From contig JAUVWI010000013.1 of the NCBI GenBank assembly GCA_030604195.1, positions 1 through 64,000 on the forward strand: a stretch of DNA of 64,000 bases. The letters run 5' to 3'. The notes under the pieces were generated by a model, which was not told where the DNA came from, made no database searches, and saw only the letters and a program-made list of their open reading frames with translations. The stretch is from Spirochaetales bacterium. GTDB lineage: Bacteria > Spirochaetota > Spirochaetia > SZUA-6 > DRHE01. A program made the position numbers and the translations under genes. Below, in pieces: positions 52,799 to 62,368 of the stretch. Numbering within the stretch: the first letter of the stretch is position 1; each line of letters opens with the position of its first letter.

Positions 52799-54805
52799 AT
52801 GACCAGACGCTACTCTCTTTTTTTCATTTCAGCAGTAATACTTCTCTCTTCATTGGGAATGGCCGCTATGCTGCAGGCGCAGGAGGAAGAAACAGATATC
52901 TATTCCGATAGCGATATCTATTCCGAGACCGAGATTGAAATTTTTAATCCTGACAAGCAAGCTGCAACCGCCCCTCAGGAAAAGCCCGACAATATTGAAG
53001 CTGCCCGGGAGGACATTATCTATGCTATTTCCAATCAACAGGGCTTTTTGGTCTCTTTTGATTCAGGAAAGAGCTGGACAGAGCGAAACCAGGGACTGCC
53101 TCTCAGATTGATTTATCCCTTTGATTCAGCCCGGGTACGGATGCTGACCTCACTGGCTACGGATCCGGTAAATGTCAAACGGGTTGTGGTGACCACTGCC
53201 AGTGACCTTTTTCTCTCCGAGGATTACGGCTTAAACTGGCAGCAAATCCCTATTGGTAAACGACTGCGTAAGAATTATTATCTCACATCAAGCGCGCTCT
53301 CACCCCACAACAGAGAGGCGATCCTGCTGGGAACCTCATTCAACGGATTTTTCCAGACCCGCACCCTGGGTAAAAGCTGGGAGGATCCTTCAGAGAACGC
53401 CCCTTTTCTATACCGCGGCGCCGGTTTTTATGAAGAAATCGCCGCAGTTGCTTACTCTCCCGCCAATCCGCAGACCACGGTCTTTGCCTGCGGTTTTGGC
53501 GGCGATATATATATCTCTTCCGGCGATCAGAAAAGCTGGCATAACCTGAATTTTCCCGGCGTTATGGATAACGAGATCGTTCAATCCCTTAACTATAAAA
53601 GGCTTGCGCCGGAAGCTGAATGGTTCCTGGAAGCACGCACAGACAAAAGTAACTGGAACTACTACCCCGGCCGCAATGAATGGCGGAAAGACGGGCAGAG
53701 CGCAGCCACCGCTGCACAGGAAAAAAACGCGGTAAAGGTGACCCATGGGAACCATGTGAGCCCTGCGAACCCCGACGCTCTGAATAAATTCGGCATCTAT
53801 ATTTCCTCCTACAATGCCCGGGGGGAGCAACTCGATAAACATATAAGCTTTCTTAAAAGCCACGGCCTGAATTCTATGGTAGTCGACTTTAAGGAAGATT
53901 TCGGCTGGGTCACCTATAATACCAGGCTCGATCTGCCCTGGAAAATCGGCGCCGTCTCTTTACGCATAGACCTGGAGGAGCTGCTTGAGAAGGCGCACGC
54001 CAACAACATCTATGTAATCGCCCGCCTGGTGGTTTTCAAAGACAGACAACTTTTCAACTACGACAACTATAAGTACGCCCTGAAAAAGCGCAACAGCAAT
54101 GAACCCTGGCGCTACCTGGTTGAAGTGAAAAATGAAGAAACAGATGAAACCACCTATGCGCAGCGGGAATACTGGGTTGATCCCTTTTCCCGATTTGTCT
54201 GGGAGTATAACACAGCCATAGCGCGTGAGCTGCAGGACAGAGGAGTTGACGAGATCCAGTTTGACTATATCCGCTTTCCCTCTGACGGTCCCCTATCTGC
54301 AATTGATTACAGTTATCAGCGGCCGGGCATGACCAAAATCGATGCCCTGGAATCTTTTTTGGCTTTGAGCAGGGAAGCTATCCACATCCCCATCAGCACC
54401 GATCTCTACGGTTTCAATTCCTGGCACAGAATGGGGCGCTGGATCGGCCAATCCATTGAGTTGCTGGCTGATTATGTTGACGTGATCTGTCCCATGTTCT
54501 ATCCCTCTCATTTTCCTATAGATTTTATTTCCGAAATAGATTACCTGGAAAGAGCAAAGATAATCTATGATCAGGGCACTTTCCGCGCCGCGTCTATTAC
54601 CGGTGAGCGGGCCATTATCCGTCCCTATATCCAGGCCTTTCTTATTGGCCGGGAACTGGAAATGTCCACTGAGGAATATTCAACCTATCTGAAGCAGCAG
54701 CTTGCCGGAACCAGGTCAGCGCCATCCTCCGGTTTTACCCTCTGGAATGCCTCCAATCGCTACTATATGGTAAGAGAATCACTGCAGCCCTTTGTGGCCA
54801 ACTGA
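52799..54805 (+). CDS. Secreted BNR-repeat and DUF4015 (glycoside-hydrolase-like) protein
   Basis: 668 residues. A signal peptide (1-27) is followed by BNR/sortilin-like repeats with SxDxGxxW motifs (FDSGKSWTERN, SEDYGLNWQQI), about 75-260, then a DUF4015 TIM-barrel-type domain (about 325-640) with KFGIYISSYNARG, VVDFKEDFG, VDEIQFDYIRFPSDG and DVICPMFYPSHF. The acidic residues after the strands are as expected for a glycosidase; the substrate is unknown, perhaps a wall or extracellular polysaccharide. The family is common in spirochaetes. Confidence 0.85.
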   Translation: MTRRYSLFFISAVILLSSLGMAAMLQAQEEETDIYSDSDIYSETEIEIFNPDKQAATAPQEKPDNIEAAREDIIYAISNQQGFLVSFDSGKSWTERNQGLPLRLIYPFDSARVRMLTSLATDPVNVKRVVVTTASDLFLSEDYGLNWQQIPIGKRLRKNYYLTSSALSPHNREAILLGTSFNGFFQTRTLGKSWEDPSENAPFLYRGAGFYEEIAAVAYSPANPQTTVFACGFGGDIYISSGDQKSWHNLNFPGVMDNEIVQSLNYKRLAPEAEWFLEARTDKSNWNYYPGRNEWRKDGQSAATAAQEKNAVKVTHGNHVSPANPDALNKFGIYISSYNARGEQLDKHISFLKSHGLNSMVVDFKEDFGWVTYNTRLDLPWKIGAVSLRIDLEELLEKAHANNIYVIARLVVFKDRQLFNYDNYKYALKKRNSNEPWRYLVEVKNEETDETTYAQREYWVDPFSRFVWEYNTAIARELQDRGVDEIQFDYIRFPSDGPLSAIDYSYQRPGMTKIDALESFLALSREAIHIPISTDLYGFNSWHRMGRWIGQSIELLADYVDVICPMFYPSHFPIDFISEIDYLERAKIIYDQGTFRAASITGERAIIRPYIQAFLIGRELEMSTEEYSTYLKQQLAGTRSAPSSGFTLWNASNRYYMVRESLQPFVAN

Positions 54806-54894
54806 TATAACCGGAGAAATGATTAAGTCACTCTAAATATTGACGTTAAAAAGTCGAATATGATAGTGTATACCTAATAAGTAAGGGGGTAACT

Positions 54895-55215
54895 ATGGTA
54901 GGCAGCCGTACCGCTGCAGTAGCTATAGCAGCGGATGATGAATTTACTACGGATAAGGTTTACTGTGCAAATTGCACACACTGCAAACTTATCAGAATAT
55001 CTGCCGGAAATGGAAGCCAGTATTACTTAAGGGTACGCTGCGACGCAGGAATGTGGAAAAAGAAACTGGGCGAAGAGAAGGTATACAAATATTTCACCGT
55101 AGCCCGCAGAACCCTGGATGAATGTGAATACTATGAACCTATGGGTGATATAAAGGATTTCTTAAAAGAACTTAAGAAGAACCTGCCAATAAAGGATGAG
55201 ATTTACAGCTACTGA
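54895..55215 (+). CDS. Small Cys-cluster protein of unknown function
   Basis: 106 residues with CANCTHC near the N-terminus (about residues 24-30), a single Cys at RVRCDAG and another in DECEYY. The CxxCxxC plus C arrangement suggests a zinc or iron-sulfur site. A GGGGG ribosome-binding sequence precedes the ATG at 54895. It touches the following lipoprotein gene by one base. The sequence looks like a conserved small spirochaete protein whose role I do not know. Confidence 0.7.
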   Translation: MVGSRTAAVAIAADDEFTTDKVYCANCTHCKLIRISAGNGSQYYLRVRCDAGMWKKKLGEEKVYKYFTVARRTLDECEYYEPMGDIKDFLKELKKNLPIKDEIYSY

Positions 55216-55643
55216 TGTATTTTACCAGATCAATTAACCGGAAAATTATAATTGCATTTTTAACGGCTGCTTTAGCCCTTTTCCTGATTTCCTGCCGGTC
55301 AGCCACTGAAACCCTTGAACCTGACCTGCTGCCTGCGGAAATCTTTCAGCGTGCCCAGGAGGCAGCGGACAGCAGGCGCTACAACCAGGCCCTTCTGTAC
55401 TACCAGACATTTCAGGAGCGTTATCCTGAAGAGGTGGAGCGAAATCTCTGGGCCTCCTATGAGATTGCTTTTCTGTATTATAAGCTGGGTGAATCTGACC
55501 GGGCTGTTGAACTCTTCGACGAGCTGATTGAGCTCTACACCACTGGAGAAAGCGCAGCCATGGTCCAGGCTCCCAAAATTTTGGCTTTAAAGGTGAAGTC
55601 AATTATTCTTGAAAAACAAAAACAAACTACTGCGGCAGAATAA
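55215..55643 (+). CDS. Small TPR lipoprotein
   Basis: 142 residues. A signal peptide with lipobox LFLISC (near residue 27) and two or three TPR-like helix pairs (AADSRRYNQALLYYQTFQERYP and LGESDRAVELFDELIELY). Its last 17 bases overlap the end of the convergent VWA gene. Probable outer-envelope scaffold; no catalytic features. Confidence 0.78.
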   Translation: MYFTRSINRKIIIAFLTAALALFLISCRSATETLEPDLLPAEIFQRAQEAADSRRYNQALLYYQTFQERYPEEVERNLWASYEIAFLYYKLGESDRAVELFDELIELYTTGESAAMVQAPKILALKVKSIILEKQKQTTAAE

Positions 55644-56757
55644 TCGTATTTATAGTAATCCCTTTGCCTTCAGCATCTGTATAAACCATCTCCGGAGTTA
55701 TCTTTCCCCGCGGCCGCGGATGGGGTGGGGCATCCCCGATTAGAATGATCAGCCGTGATTCAGCCTGCCAGTTGTAGTAATGAATAGAATTGTACAGCGC
55801 CTCAAATACCGCCTCGGGAATATCCCTGCCCCCGGCAACCCTTACCCGGTCAATGCTTTTCTGTATATCCTCCAGGCTGGTGACAAAGGGAAAGGGTTTA
55901 ACCAGGTATTCCTCAAAATAATCACGGTAGAATAAAAGACCCAGGCGGTAATGGCTGAAACGCGAAGAATGTTTGGAGATTAACGGCACTATCTGCTTTT
56001 TTAAGTGCGGCATGTCATTTTCCATGCTTCTGGTGGTATCCAGGGCCAGCACCAGGTCCAGAGAGCGCCCTTTGGCTTCGCCCAACACCTGATCTATCTT
56101 TTTAATCAGATCCTCACCGCCCGCTGAACGGAGGGCTTTACCCCCTCCCTCTTCGGCAATTCCGCTGAAGCTTATCACAGCAGCTTCCATGAAAGTTGTA
56201 TCCGCCTCTTCGACAATCTCTGCAGGCAGTTGCGTGACCCGCAGAACATAGGGGTTGTCGTTATAAGGACCGCTGTAGTCGGCATAGTTTTTGGCAAAGG
56301 CCCTGATATTTAGAAAAGCGCCGTCAAGCACCTGGGTCTCTCCCTCCCGGCTCCAGGGATAGCCATAGATCACTACATAGGGAATAAAAACGTGAAAAGC
56401 ACTGCCCAGCTCCTCATGTATCTCCGGGGTGGAATCCAGGAGAAAGAAGAGTTTACCGGAATCCATCATTTTGCCATCCAATATGCGCTTTTCGTCGCCA
56501 TTTACCGGATGGTACATGGGGTTCCTTAAGGTAAAGGAGTGTGCTTTTTTGTCAGGATCAGCAGTAGATTCAGTGAGCAGAACCGAATTAATATCTCCCC
56601 GCTTGCGGATCCAGAGATGATAGCCGCCCTCGAGGCTCTGCTTGATCCTTAAGTCAGATCCTGATAGCTGCAGATCGCTTTCCGGGAACAGGGGGATTAC
56701 CGGCCCGAGGCAGAAGAGCAACAGCAGGATCAAGGTTGCTGAAAAAGGGTTTTTCAT
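55627..56757 (-). CDS. Secreted von Willebrand factor A-domain protein, spirochaete type
   Basis: 376 residues. A signal peptide is followed by a spirochaete-type N-terminal part (GYHLWIRKRGDINSVLLTES, NPVNGDEKRILDG-like) and a VWA domain starting LVLALDTTRSMENDMPHLK (MIDAS motif, here DxTxS), with TxG (RVAGGRDIPEAVFEAL) and IILIGDAPPHP. VWA domains bind metal and ligand; the protein may be a periplasmic or surface adhesion factor. It starts 45 bases after the stop of the 151-residue gene upstream. Confidence 0.87.
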   Translation of the reverse strand: MKNPFSATLILLLLFCLGPVIPLFPESDLQLSGSDLRIKQSLEGGYHLWIRKRGDINSVLLTESTADPDKKAHSFTLRNPMYHPVNGDEKRILDGKMMDSGKLFFLLDSTPEIHEELGSAFHVFIPYVVIYGYPWSREGETQVLDGAFLNIRAFAKNYADYSGPYNDNPYVLRVTQLPAEIVEEADTTFMEAAVISFSGIAEEGGGKALRSAGGEDLIKKIDQVLGEAKGRSLDLVLALDTTRSMENDMPHLKKQIVPLISKHSSRFSHYRLGLLFYRDYFEEYLVKPFPFVTSLEDIQKSIDRVRVAGGRDIPEAVFEALYNSIHYYNWQAESRLIILIGDAPPHPRPRGKITPEMVYTDAEGKGITINTIILPQ

Positions 56758-56802
56758 TATCCCTTATATAATCGGTAAATAGCCACGCTTTTTTAGAAGA
56801 GC

Positions 56803-57258
56803 TTATTGAGCCGCCGGCTCCAGCACCGCGGGGAAGGGAACATCAACCTCATAAACAGAGAAACCTATCAGGAAGCTGAAACGCTCCACAAAGATGTTGA
56901 TAAAATCACACCAGAGATCAAAGTCAGGGTTAAAGACAAACAGAAGGGAAATGTTACGATTATTGGAATAATAGAATATCCGCTCCCACTCATCGGGCAG
57001 CTTAAAAAGTTGCAGTTTGCCGCAAGCCAAGGAAAGCCACTCCCCGGATTGCAACAGAGGCTCCCTGGTAAAGATTACCCTGATCTCCTCTTCCTTATAA
57101 CGGTAAAAACCTTCATAAGCAACAAGCGCATTAGGAGCAAGGATATCTATGCCCCTGATCTCGGCCGGACTCTTGATAAGCAGCGCGGGTTCTTCCCCTC
57201 CATAGAGCTGGGAAGCTGCGGTTAATAGCAAAAGGGGCAGCAATAAACGCTTACTCAA
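56803..57258 (-). CDS. Secreted protein of unknown function
   Basis: 151 residues from the TTG at 57258, which gives a clean signal peptide (SKRLLLPLLLLTAASQLYG); a longer reading from 57318 would put the hydrophobic segment too far in and overlap glmS by 68 bases. The body has no recognised motif. The TTG overlaps the end of glmS by eight bases, so translation is probably coupled. Start choice is an inference. Confidence 0.6.
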   Translation of the reverse strand: MSKRLLLPLLLLTAASQLYGGEEPALLIKSPAEIRGIDILAPNALVAYEGFYRYKEEEIRVIFTREPLLQSGEWLSLACGKLQLFKLPDEWERIFYYSNNRNISLLFVFNPDFDLWCDFINIFVERFSFLIGFSVYEVDVPFPAVLEPAAQ

Positions 57259-59077
57259 CTGTAACACTCTTTGCCAGGTTTCGCGGGTGATCCACATCTC
57301 TTCCCAGCTCCAGGGCACAATAATAAGCGAAGAGCTGCAGGGGCACTACCATTAAAAAGGGATAAAAGATACCGTTCTTCAATTTGGGAATCTCAATAAT
57401 ATCGTCAGCAATACCTTTTAGGCTGTTTTGGCCTTCCACAGCCACGGCGATAATCTTACCACCCCTGGATTTCACCTCTTTCATATTACTGATCACCTTT
57501 TCTTTAAGACCATCATCGGGAACCAGGAAAAAACTGGGGGTTTCTTCATTGATCAGGGCAATCGGACCATGCTTGATCTCAGCCGCACTGTAACCCTCGG
57601 CATGGATATAGGAGATCTCCTTTAGTTTCAAAGCCCCCTCCATGGCTACCGGGTAGTTTATGCCCCTGCCCAGAAAAAGGAAGTTTTTATAATGGGCATA
57701 CTTTGCGGCAAGCTCTTTAATACCATTCTGTTGTGCAAGGATCTGTTCCAACCTGGCTGGAATAGCCTGCAGCTCATGGGCCAGCTCCAGGCCCGCCTCA
57801 TAGGAAAGGTGGCGCATTCGGCCAAGAAGCAGGGCAAACAGGTAGAAAACGGTAATCTGCGAGGAAAAGGCCTTGGTGGATGCCACGGCAATCTCAGGGC
57901 CGGAGTGGATGTAGATCCCGCCGTCGGACTCACGCGCAATCGAAGAACCAACAACGTTGCAGATTCCCAGCACGGTTGCACCCTTTCTTTGAAGCTCCCT
58001 CAGGGCATAGAGGGTATCCGCAGTTTCCCCGGACTGGGATACGGCAAAATGCAGGGTATTGCGCTCTACAATCGGGTTGCGGTAGCGCAGCTCTGAAGCC
58101 AGCTCAACAGTGCATGGAACCCGGGCCACCGATTCCAGCAGGTAAGTGCCCACCATACCGGCATAGTAGGAGGTGCCCGCAGCGGTTATGCGCACCCTCT
58201 CTATATTGAGCAGATCACGGTTGGGCATATTCAGGCCGCCAAGGTGGGCGGTGGCCTGTTCCAGATCGATCCTGCCGCTCATTCCTCTTTTTACCGCCTC
58301 AGGCTGCTCAAATATCTCCTTCTCCATGAAAAAGCTGTAGCCGCCCTTCTCGATCTCTTCCAGCTCCCAGGATACGGCTTCCACCTTTTTCTCGATCTCC
58401 CGGTCGCTCAAGTCCGTGGTTTTGTACTCAGCCGCTGTCAGGGCAACCACTTCGCCATCCTCAAGGTAAACCACGGCCTTAGTATAGCTGATTATTGCAG
58501 TTACATCTGAAGCCAAAAACATCTCGCTGTTACCCACACCCAGCACCAGCGGCGAGCCGTTACGCGCCCCGATTAAAAGCCCGGGATGGTCGCGGTGCAT
58601 ACAGACAATTCCGTAGGTTCCTTTAAGCATCGCTAAAGCTTCTTTTACCGCCTCTTCCAGGTTTCCCTGATAGAACTTTTCAACCAGGTGAACAATTACC
58701 TCCGAATCGGTTTCACTCCGGAAAACATGACCCTCAGATTCCAGTTTTTCCTTCAGGCCGCTGTAGTTCTCAATAATTCCATTATGCACTACAGCAATGT
58801 TGCCGCTGCAATCCAGGTGTGGGTGGGCATTGAGGTCGTTTACCCGCCCATGGGTGGCCCAGCGGGTATGGCCAATACCTGTATTTCCCTTGATATCCGC
58901 GGGCACCTTCTCAACAAGCCGGCGTATTTTACCTTCTTTCTTAATTAAACGGAGGCCTTCTTGCTCAGCCACACAAATCCCGGCAGAATCATAACCCCGG
59001 TATTCCAGTCTTTTTAACCCCTCTAAAAGCACTTTGGCAGCCGCTCTGGGACCGCAATAACCGATTATTCCACACAT
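57251..59077 (-). CDS. glmS: Glutamine-fructose-6-phosphate aminotransferase
   Basis: 608 residues, full length. The first residues after Met are CGIIGYCG, giving the catalytic N-terminal Cys; glutaminase motif GIGHTRWATHG; two SIS sugar-isomerase domains (AAGTSYYAGMV, FAVSQSGETADTL, LGRGINYPVAMEGALKLKEISYIHAEGY) and the conserved C-terminal LAKSVTVE. It makes glucosamine-6-phosphate for peptidoglycan. No glmS ribozyme is apparent upstream (only 150 bases to crp). Confidence 0.97.
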   Translation of the reverse strand: MCGIIGYCGPRAAAKVLLEGLKRLEYRGYDSAGICVAEQEGLRLIKKEGKIRRLVEKVPADIKGNTGIGHTRWATHGRVNDLNAHPHLDCSGNIAVVHNGIIENYSGLKEKLESEGHVFRSETDSEVIVHLVEKFYQGNLEEAVKEALAMLKGTYGIVCMHRDHPGLLIGARNGSPLVLGVGNSEMFLASDVTAIISYTKAVVYLEDGEVVALTAAEYKTTDLSDREIEKKVEAVSWELEEIEKGGYSFFMEKEIFEQPEAVKRGMSGRIDLEQATAHLGGLNMPNRDLLNIERVRITAAGTSYYAGMVGTYLLESVARVPCTVELASELRYRNPIVERNTLHFAVSQSGETADTLYALRELQRKGATVLGICNVVGSSIARESDGGIYIHSGPEIAVASTKAFSSQITVFYLFALLLGRMRHLSYEAGLELAHELQAIPARLEQILAQQNGIKELAAKYAHYKNFLFLGRGINYPVAMEGALKLKEISYIHAEGYSAAEIKHGPIALINEETPSFFLVPDDGLKEKVISNMKEVKSRGGKIIAVAVEGQNSLKGIADDIIEIPKLKNGIFYPFLMVVPLQLFAYYCALELGRDVDHPRNLAKSVTVE

Positions 59078-59091
59078 CAGTATAAGCCTCT

Positions 59092-59241
59092 CTATTCATT
59101 ACCATAGCTCTTCCGGATGAGTTTTTCCAGTTGAGTTATGGTTTTCCTGAGTATTCTCTTTTCCTGTCCGGTTCTCTGATCTAGAATGTTGATCAACCGC
59201 AGGCGCAGCAACTTTAAACTCGACCGGCTAGTGGCCGACAT
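59092..59241 (-). CDS. Possible small basic protein (49 residues) between the CRP-family gene and glmS
   Basis: A short ORF with ATG at 59241, overlapping the CRP-family stop by 14 bases and ending 14 bases before glmS. The product is basic, with an amphipathic pattern (MSATSRSSLKLLRLRLINI, then RTGQEKRILRKTITQLEKLI). No clear ribosome-binding site; translation could be coupled to the upstream stop. Confidence 0.4.
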   Translation of the reverse strand: MSATSRSSLKLLRLRLINILDQRTGQEKRILRKTITQLEKLIRKSYGNE

Positions 59242-59854
59242 TTTCGGCAATCTGGTCCAGTTTTTCACTGTCTAACAGGCGGAGGGTATTGCTTTCTAAA
59301 AGAATAATACCGGCGCTTTTGAACTCCTCCAGATATTTCCTGACCTCTTCCATGGAGAGCTCAATACCCCGGGCAATATCCTCAATTGTCCGATCCATTA
59401 GCAGACTGGCCCCCTGTGAAGCCGCTCCCTGGAAGGCATATCGCAGATTCAAGGCAACCATTCCCCGCGCATTCCTTTTAGCCAGCTGATGGATCTGCAG
59501 ATTGGCATTCTGCAGTCTCCGGCAGAGTTTATCAATAACATTAAGGGCTATCCGGGCATTTTTACTGATCATACTCAAAAAACCCTGCCGGTTAAAAGCG
59601 AGCATCTCAACCCGGTCAATTGCGGTAACCGTAGCCGTTCTCTTTACCAGGTTGATAATGGCCATTTCGCCAAAGAAATCACTCTTCTCTAAAATGGCCA
59701 GGGTCAGCTCCTGGCCGCCGATATTGCGGGAGACCTTAACCCGGCCCGACTGGATAATATACATCTGATCGCCCTCTTCACCCTCTTTAAAGATGATGGT
59801 ACCCGGTTCCGCCGAATGGCCGAACTTCTGAAAAAGATTTGCACCCTCAGCCAT
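59228..59854 (-). CDS. CRP/FNR-family regulator with cyclic-nucleotide-binding domain
   Basis: 208 residues. cNMP-type jelly roll (GTIIFKEGEEGDQMYIIQSGRVKVSR, GEMAIINLVKRTATVTA, with an R-T-A-T in the phosphate-binding cassette), long C-helix, then a short helical C-terminus with DRTIEDIARGIELSMEEVRKYLEEFKSAGII resembling a winged helix. No cysteines of the FNR oxygen type are seen. Ligand is unknown. It precedes glmS on the same strand. Confidence 0.87.
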   Translation of the reverse strand: MAEGANLFQKFGHSAEPGTIIFKEGEEGDQMYIIQSGRVKVSRNIGGQELTLAILEKSDFFGEMAIINLVKRTATVTAIDRVEMLAFNRQGFLSMISKNARIALNVIDKLCRRLQNANLQIHQLAKRNARGMVALNLRYAFQGAASQGASLLMDRTIEDIARGIELSMEEVRKYLEEFKSAGIILLESNTLRLLDSEKLDQIAENVGH

Positions 59855-59964
59855 TTTTCTGCCTCCCTTTTTTTACAGCCTTCATTAACAAATGATAACC
59901 TAATTCCGATTGTTTTAAAAGCGCCACCGCCTAATTATCGGTAATTTACTGTAAGGAGGCCAAT

Positions 59965-60993
59965 GTGAAATCGAATCTCGCCCTGAGCCTGGTCATTATT
60001 CTGGGCTGCTCAATAGCAGGTGTATCCTGCGGACCGATTGCCGAGCTTATAGACTTCTCTGATGCTGATCTTACACCCCCTGCACTGGTTAAGGTCTGCT
60101 CTATAAGTCCCACTGAAATAGAGCTCACCTTCGATGAGCAGTGTATCACCATGGTTGAAGAGTTGAAAATTTACCCGGAACTGGAAATAAGCAGGGTCAG
60201 CACCCGGGAAAAGGCAATAATCCTGACAGTTTCTCCACAGACCCCCGGAAATGAATATACCCTGGAAGGGGTGGTTGAAGATGCCTGCGGCAACAGTCTC
60301 TCTTTTATGGCCCGCATCTACGGCTACAACCCCTCAATTCCGGAGCTCCTGATAAATGAGTTTACCACCAGGGGAACGGGCTATCACCCGGATGTAGTGG
60401 AATTAAGGATCTTAAGTCCGGGAAATATGGGCGGGGTCACCCTTTATCAGGGAACCCCTGATAACTGGCGTGACCGGCTTATCTTCCCACCCTTTGCAGT
60501 GGCTGGAGATGATTTCATTATTATTCATTTCAAGCCAGAGGGCCTGCCCGAAGAGATCAACGAGACCGAGGCCATGGACATCTCCGGCGGTCTCGATGCC
60601 TCGGATGATGCCTTTGATTTCTGGATAGCTGAAGGCAGCGGCATTTCGGGAAACAACGGGGTGATTTCCCTCTATGAACAGCCCGGAGGCAGGATTATTG
60701 ACGGTGTACTCTACAGTGACCGCACCTCAGAGTCAGATACAACCTACCGTGGCTTCGGTACCAGGGATGCTCTGGAAAGGGCGGATGAACTGGTGGCTGA
60801 CAAAGGCTGGATTATCTCCTTTGATCTGGCCAGACCTGAGGATGCGGTCAACCCGGAAGGCTCCACCGGCACCCGCTCAATATGCCGCAGCTCTCTTTCT
60901 GCGGATACTCATACTTTAGCTGACTGGCATATTGTTCCCACCAGAGGGGCAACCTTCGGCTATACCAACAGCGACGAGATCTATATTCCGTGA
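59965..60993 (+). CDS. Lipoprotein with LTD-like domain
   Basis: 342 residues. Signal peptide with lipobox AGVSC near residue 22. An N-terminal Ig-like region (LTPPALVKVCSISPTEIELTFDE) precedes a lamin-tail-like domain (about 125-330: LLINEFTTRGTGYHPDVVELRILSPG, then GDDFIIIHFKPEG, ending in SLSADTHTLADWHIVPTRGATFG). Such domains bind carbohydrate or serve as surface modules. AAGGAGG precedes the start; the gene is alone on its strand. Confidence 0.78.
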   Translation: MKSNLALSLVIILGCSIAGVSCGPIAELIDFSDADLTPPALVKVCSISPTEIELTFDEQCITMVEELKIYPELEISRVSTREKAIILTVSPQTPGNEYTLEGVVEDACGNSLSFMARIYGYNPSIPELLINEFTTRGTGYHPDVVELRILSPGNMGGVTLYQGTPDNWRDRLIFPPFAVAGDDFIIIHFKPEGLPEEINETEAMDISGGLDASDDAFDFWIAEGSGISGNNGVISLYEQPGGRIIDGVLYSDRTSESDTTYRGFGTRDALERADELVADKGWIISFDLARPEDAVNPEGSTGTRSICRSSLSADTHTLADWHIVPTRGATFGYTNSDEIYIP

Positions 60994-61010
60994 ATGATAG
61001 GTTAAGGTGA

Positions 61011-61337
61011 TTAATCTATATACTCAGCTACCATCTGCTCCAGGGTCTGGCGGGGCACGGCCCCGATTTGCTGGTTAACCACCTTACCCTTATCAAAGAG
61101 CAGGATACTGGGAATACTTACAATATTATACTCTGCGGCCAGCTCTCCGGCCTCATCTACATTAATTTTAGCGACTTTCAGTTTACCATCATATTCATCA
61201 GCCATCTGGGCTAATATGGGGCCAACCATTCTGCAGGGCACGCACCATTGCGCCCAGAAATCAGCCAGAACAGGTATAGTTGATTCCAGTACCTCTTCCT
61301 TGAAATTATCAGTGGTTACCGTCACTTCAGCAGCCAT
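61011..61337 (-). CDS. trxA: Thioredoxin with WCVPC active site
   Basis: 108 residues, typical length. Active site FWAQWCVPCRMVGP with Val where most thioredoxins have Gly, and the cis-Pro loop SIPSILLFDKG. It reduces protein disulfides with a partner reductase; the reductase gene is not next to it. The Val change may shift the redox potential. GGAGG lies before the ATG. Confidence 0.92.
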   Translation of the reverse strand: MAAEVTVTTDNFKEEVLESTIPVLADFWAQWCVPCRMVGPILAQMADEYDGKLKVAKINVDEAGELAAEYNIVSIPSILLFDKGKVVNQQIGAVPRQTLEQMVAEYID

Positions 61338-61349
61338 ATTTATCCTCCC

Positions 61350-62120
61350 TTATTTCTGTTTTTTTAAGTCTTTTAAACGGAAATCATCAACCAGGCCCTT
61401 TACATAGCCGGTAATTTCCTGAAGGCACTTTTTATCATCATCATCCAGATCCAGATTTAAGCCAAGCCGCTCAAGCACTTCCTGCAGATCATTCAGTAAA
61501 AAGGCGGATTGCAGTATATATTCCTGCTCTTCTCTGTCAATGGTCCGGTAGTCCCTGGGAAAGCTGTTAAGATGATATATATAGCGCGAGAGCCCTGCAG
61601 AAGCCCGTGAGCTGTCTATATAGCCCAGGTAGCGGAGCTGACTCTCCATATTCATCATTATCATGGAATTCCTTGAATAGTTGGTATCGCGCAAAACAAA
61701 GGTCAGGGAAGGCCAATATTTTCTTTCCAAAACACTCATTCCTCCCAGCAGGCGGCGCAGTTCCTCACTGGCATCCGGGTGAAAATTAATCTCTTCATAT
61801 TTAAGGATCATCTGCCGCTGCTCTTCAAGAATGCGGTCGGCAAAACTCTGCTTTTTCCCCTGCTGCGGTTCTGCGCGGCATACTACACCATTGGCTACCT
61901 TTTCTTCCTCCCTGCGTATTAGCTCCTCTATTGCGCTGATCTCTGCTAAGAAAAAGCTGGAAACATCCACGCCCATATTAAGGGCCTCCAGATAGCGGTC
62001 CTCAAAGGCTAACTTGAGCTTCCTGGTCTTGAAATACTTGTAGATATAGAGATCGTAACGCTCCCGTATTTTCCCCACAACCTCTGATATCTCACCCGGC
62101 GTTAACTTTTGCATTAGCAT
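61350..62120 (-). CDS. Conserved helical protein of unknown function
   Basis: 256 residues, no signal peptide or membrane segment. Mostly helical and charged (FEDRYLEALNMGVDVSSFFLAEISAIEELI). A central region ERKYWPSLTFVLRDTNYSRNSMIMMNM and an acidic stretch DLDDDDKKC stand out. It ends 12 bases before the thioredoxin start, suggesting one transcript. I cannot assign a role. Confidence 0.7.
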   Translation of the reverse strand: MLMQKLTPGEISEVVGKIRERYDLYIYKYFKTRKLKLAFEDRYLEALNMGVDVSSFFLAEISAIEELIRREEEKVANGVVCRAEPQQGKKQSFADRILEEQRQMILKYEEINFHPDASEELRRLLGGMSVLERKYWPSLTFVLRDTNYSRNSMIMMNMESQLRYLGYIDSSRASAGLSRYIYHLNSFPRDYRTIDREEQEYILQSAFLLNDLQEVLERLGLNLDLDDDDKKCLQEITGYVKGLVDDFRLKDLKKQK

Positions 62121-62224
62121 ATATCAGTAATATCTTAAGAATTGCCCTGTATGTCAATGATAAGGCGCAGATTCTGCTGTAAGAGGTCCGGCAGAGATCG
62201 AGGTGCGTCCCATAGAAAGCAATT

Positions 62225-62368
62225 CTAATATTGAAAAATGGAAAACTGACCGGGAAATATAGCAAAGCCTATCTTTTTAGAGAGCGTTCTCATCGATTTG
62301 TCTAATGAGCAGATTGTGATTGCTTCAGTACTATTCTTACCAAACTCAAGTGCTGTTGATAGTTGAAT
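62225..62368 (-). pseudogene. VapC-type PIN toxin, C-terminal remnant
   Basis: The frame reads IQLSTALEFGKNSTEAITI and then CSLDKSMRTLSKKIGFAIF, the C-terminal third of a PIN toxin (normally D-A-I-x-L-A-T-A-L-E at this point). The N-terminal two thirds with the first catalytic Asp are missing: the sequence upstream is the Phd-type antitoxin in another frame. An internal deletion has joined them. 62121-62224 shows no gene. Confidence 0.7.
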
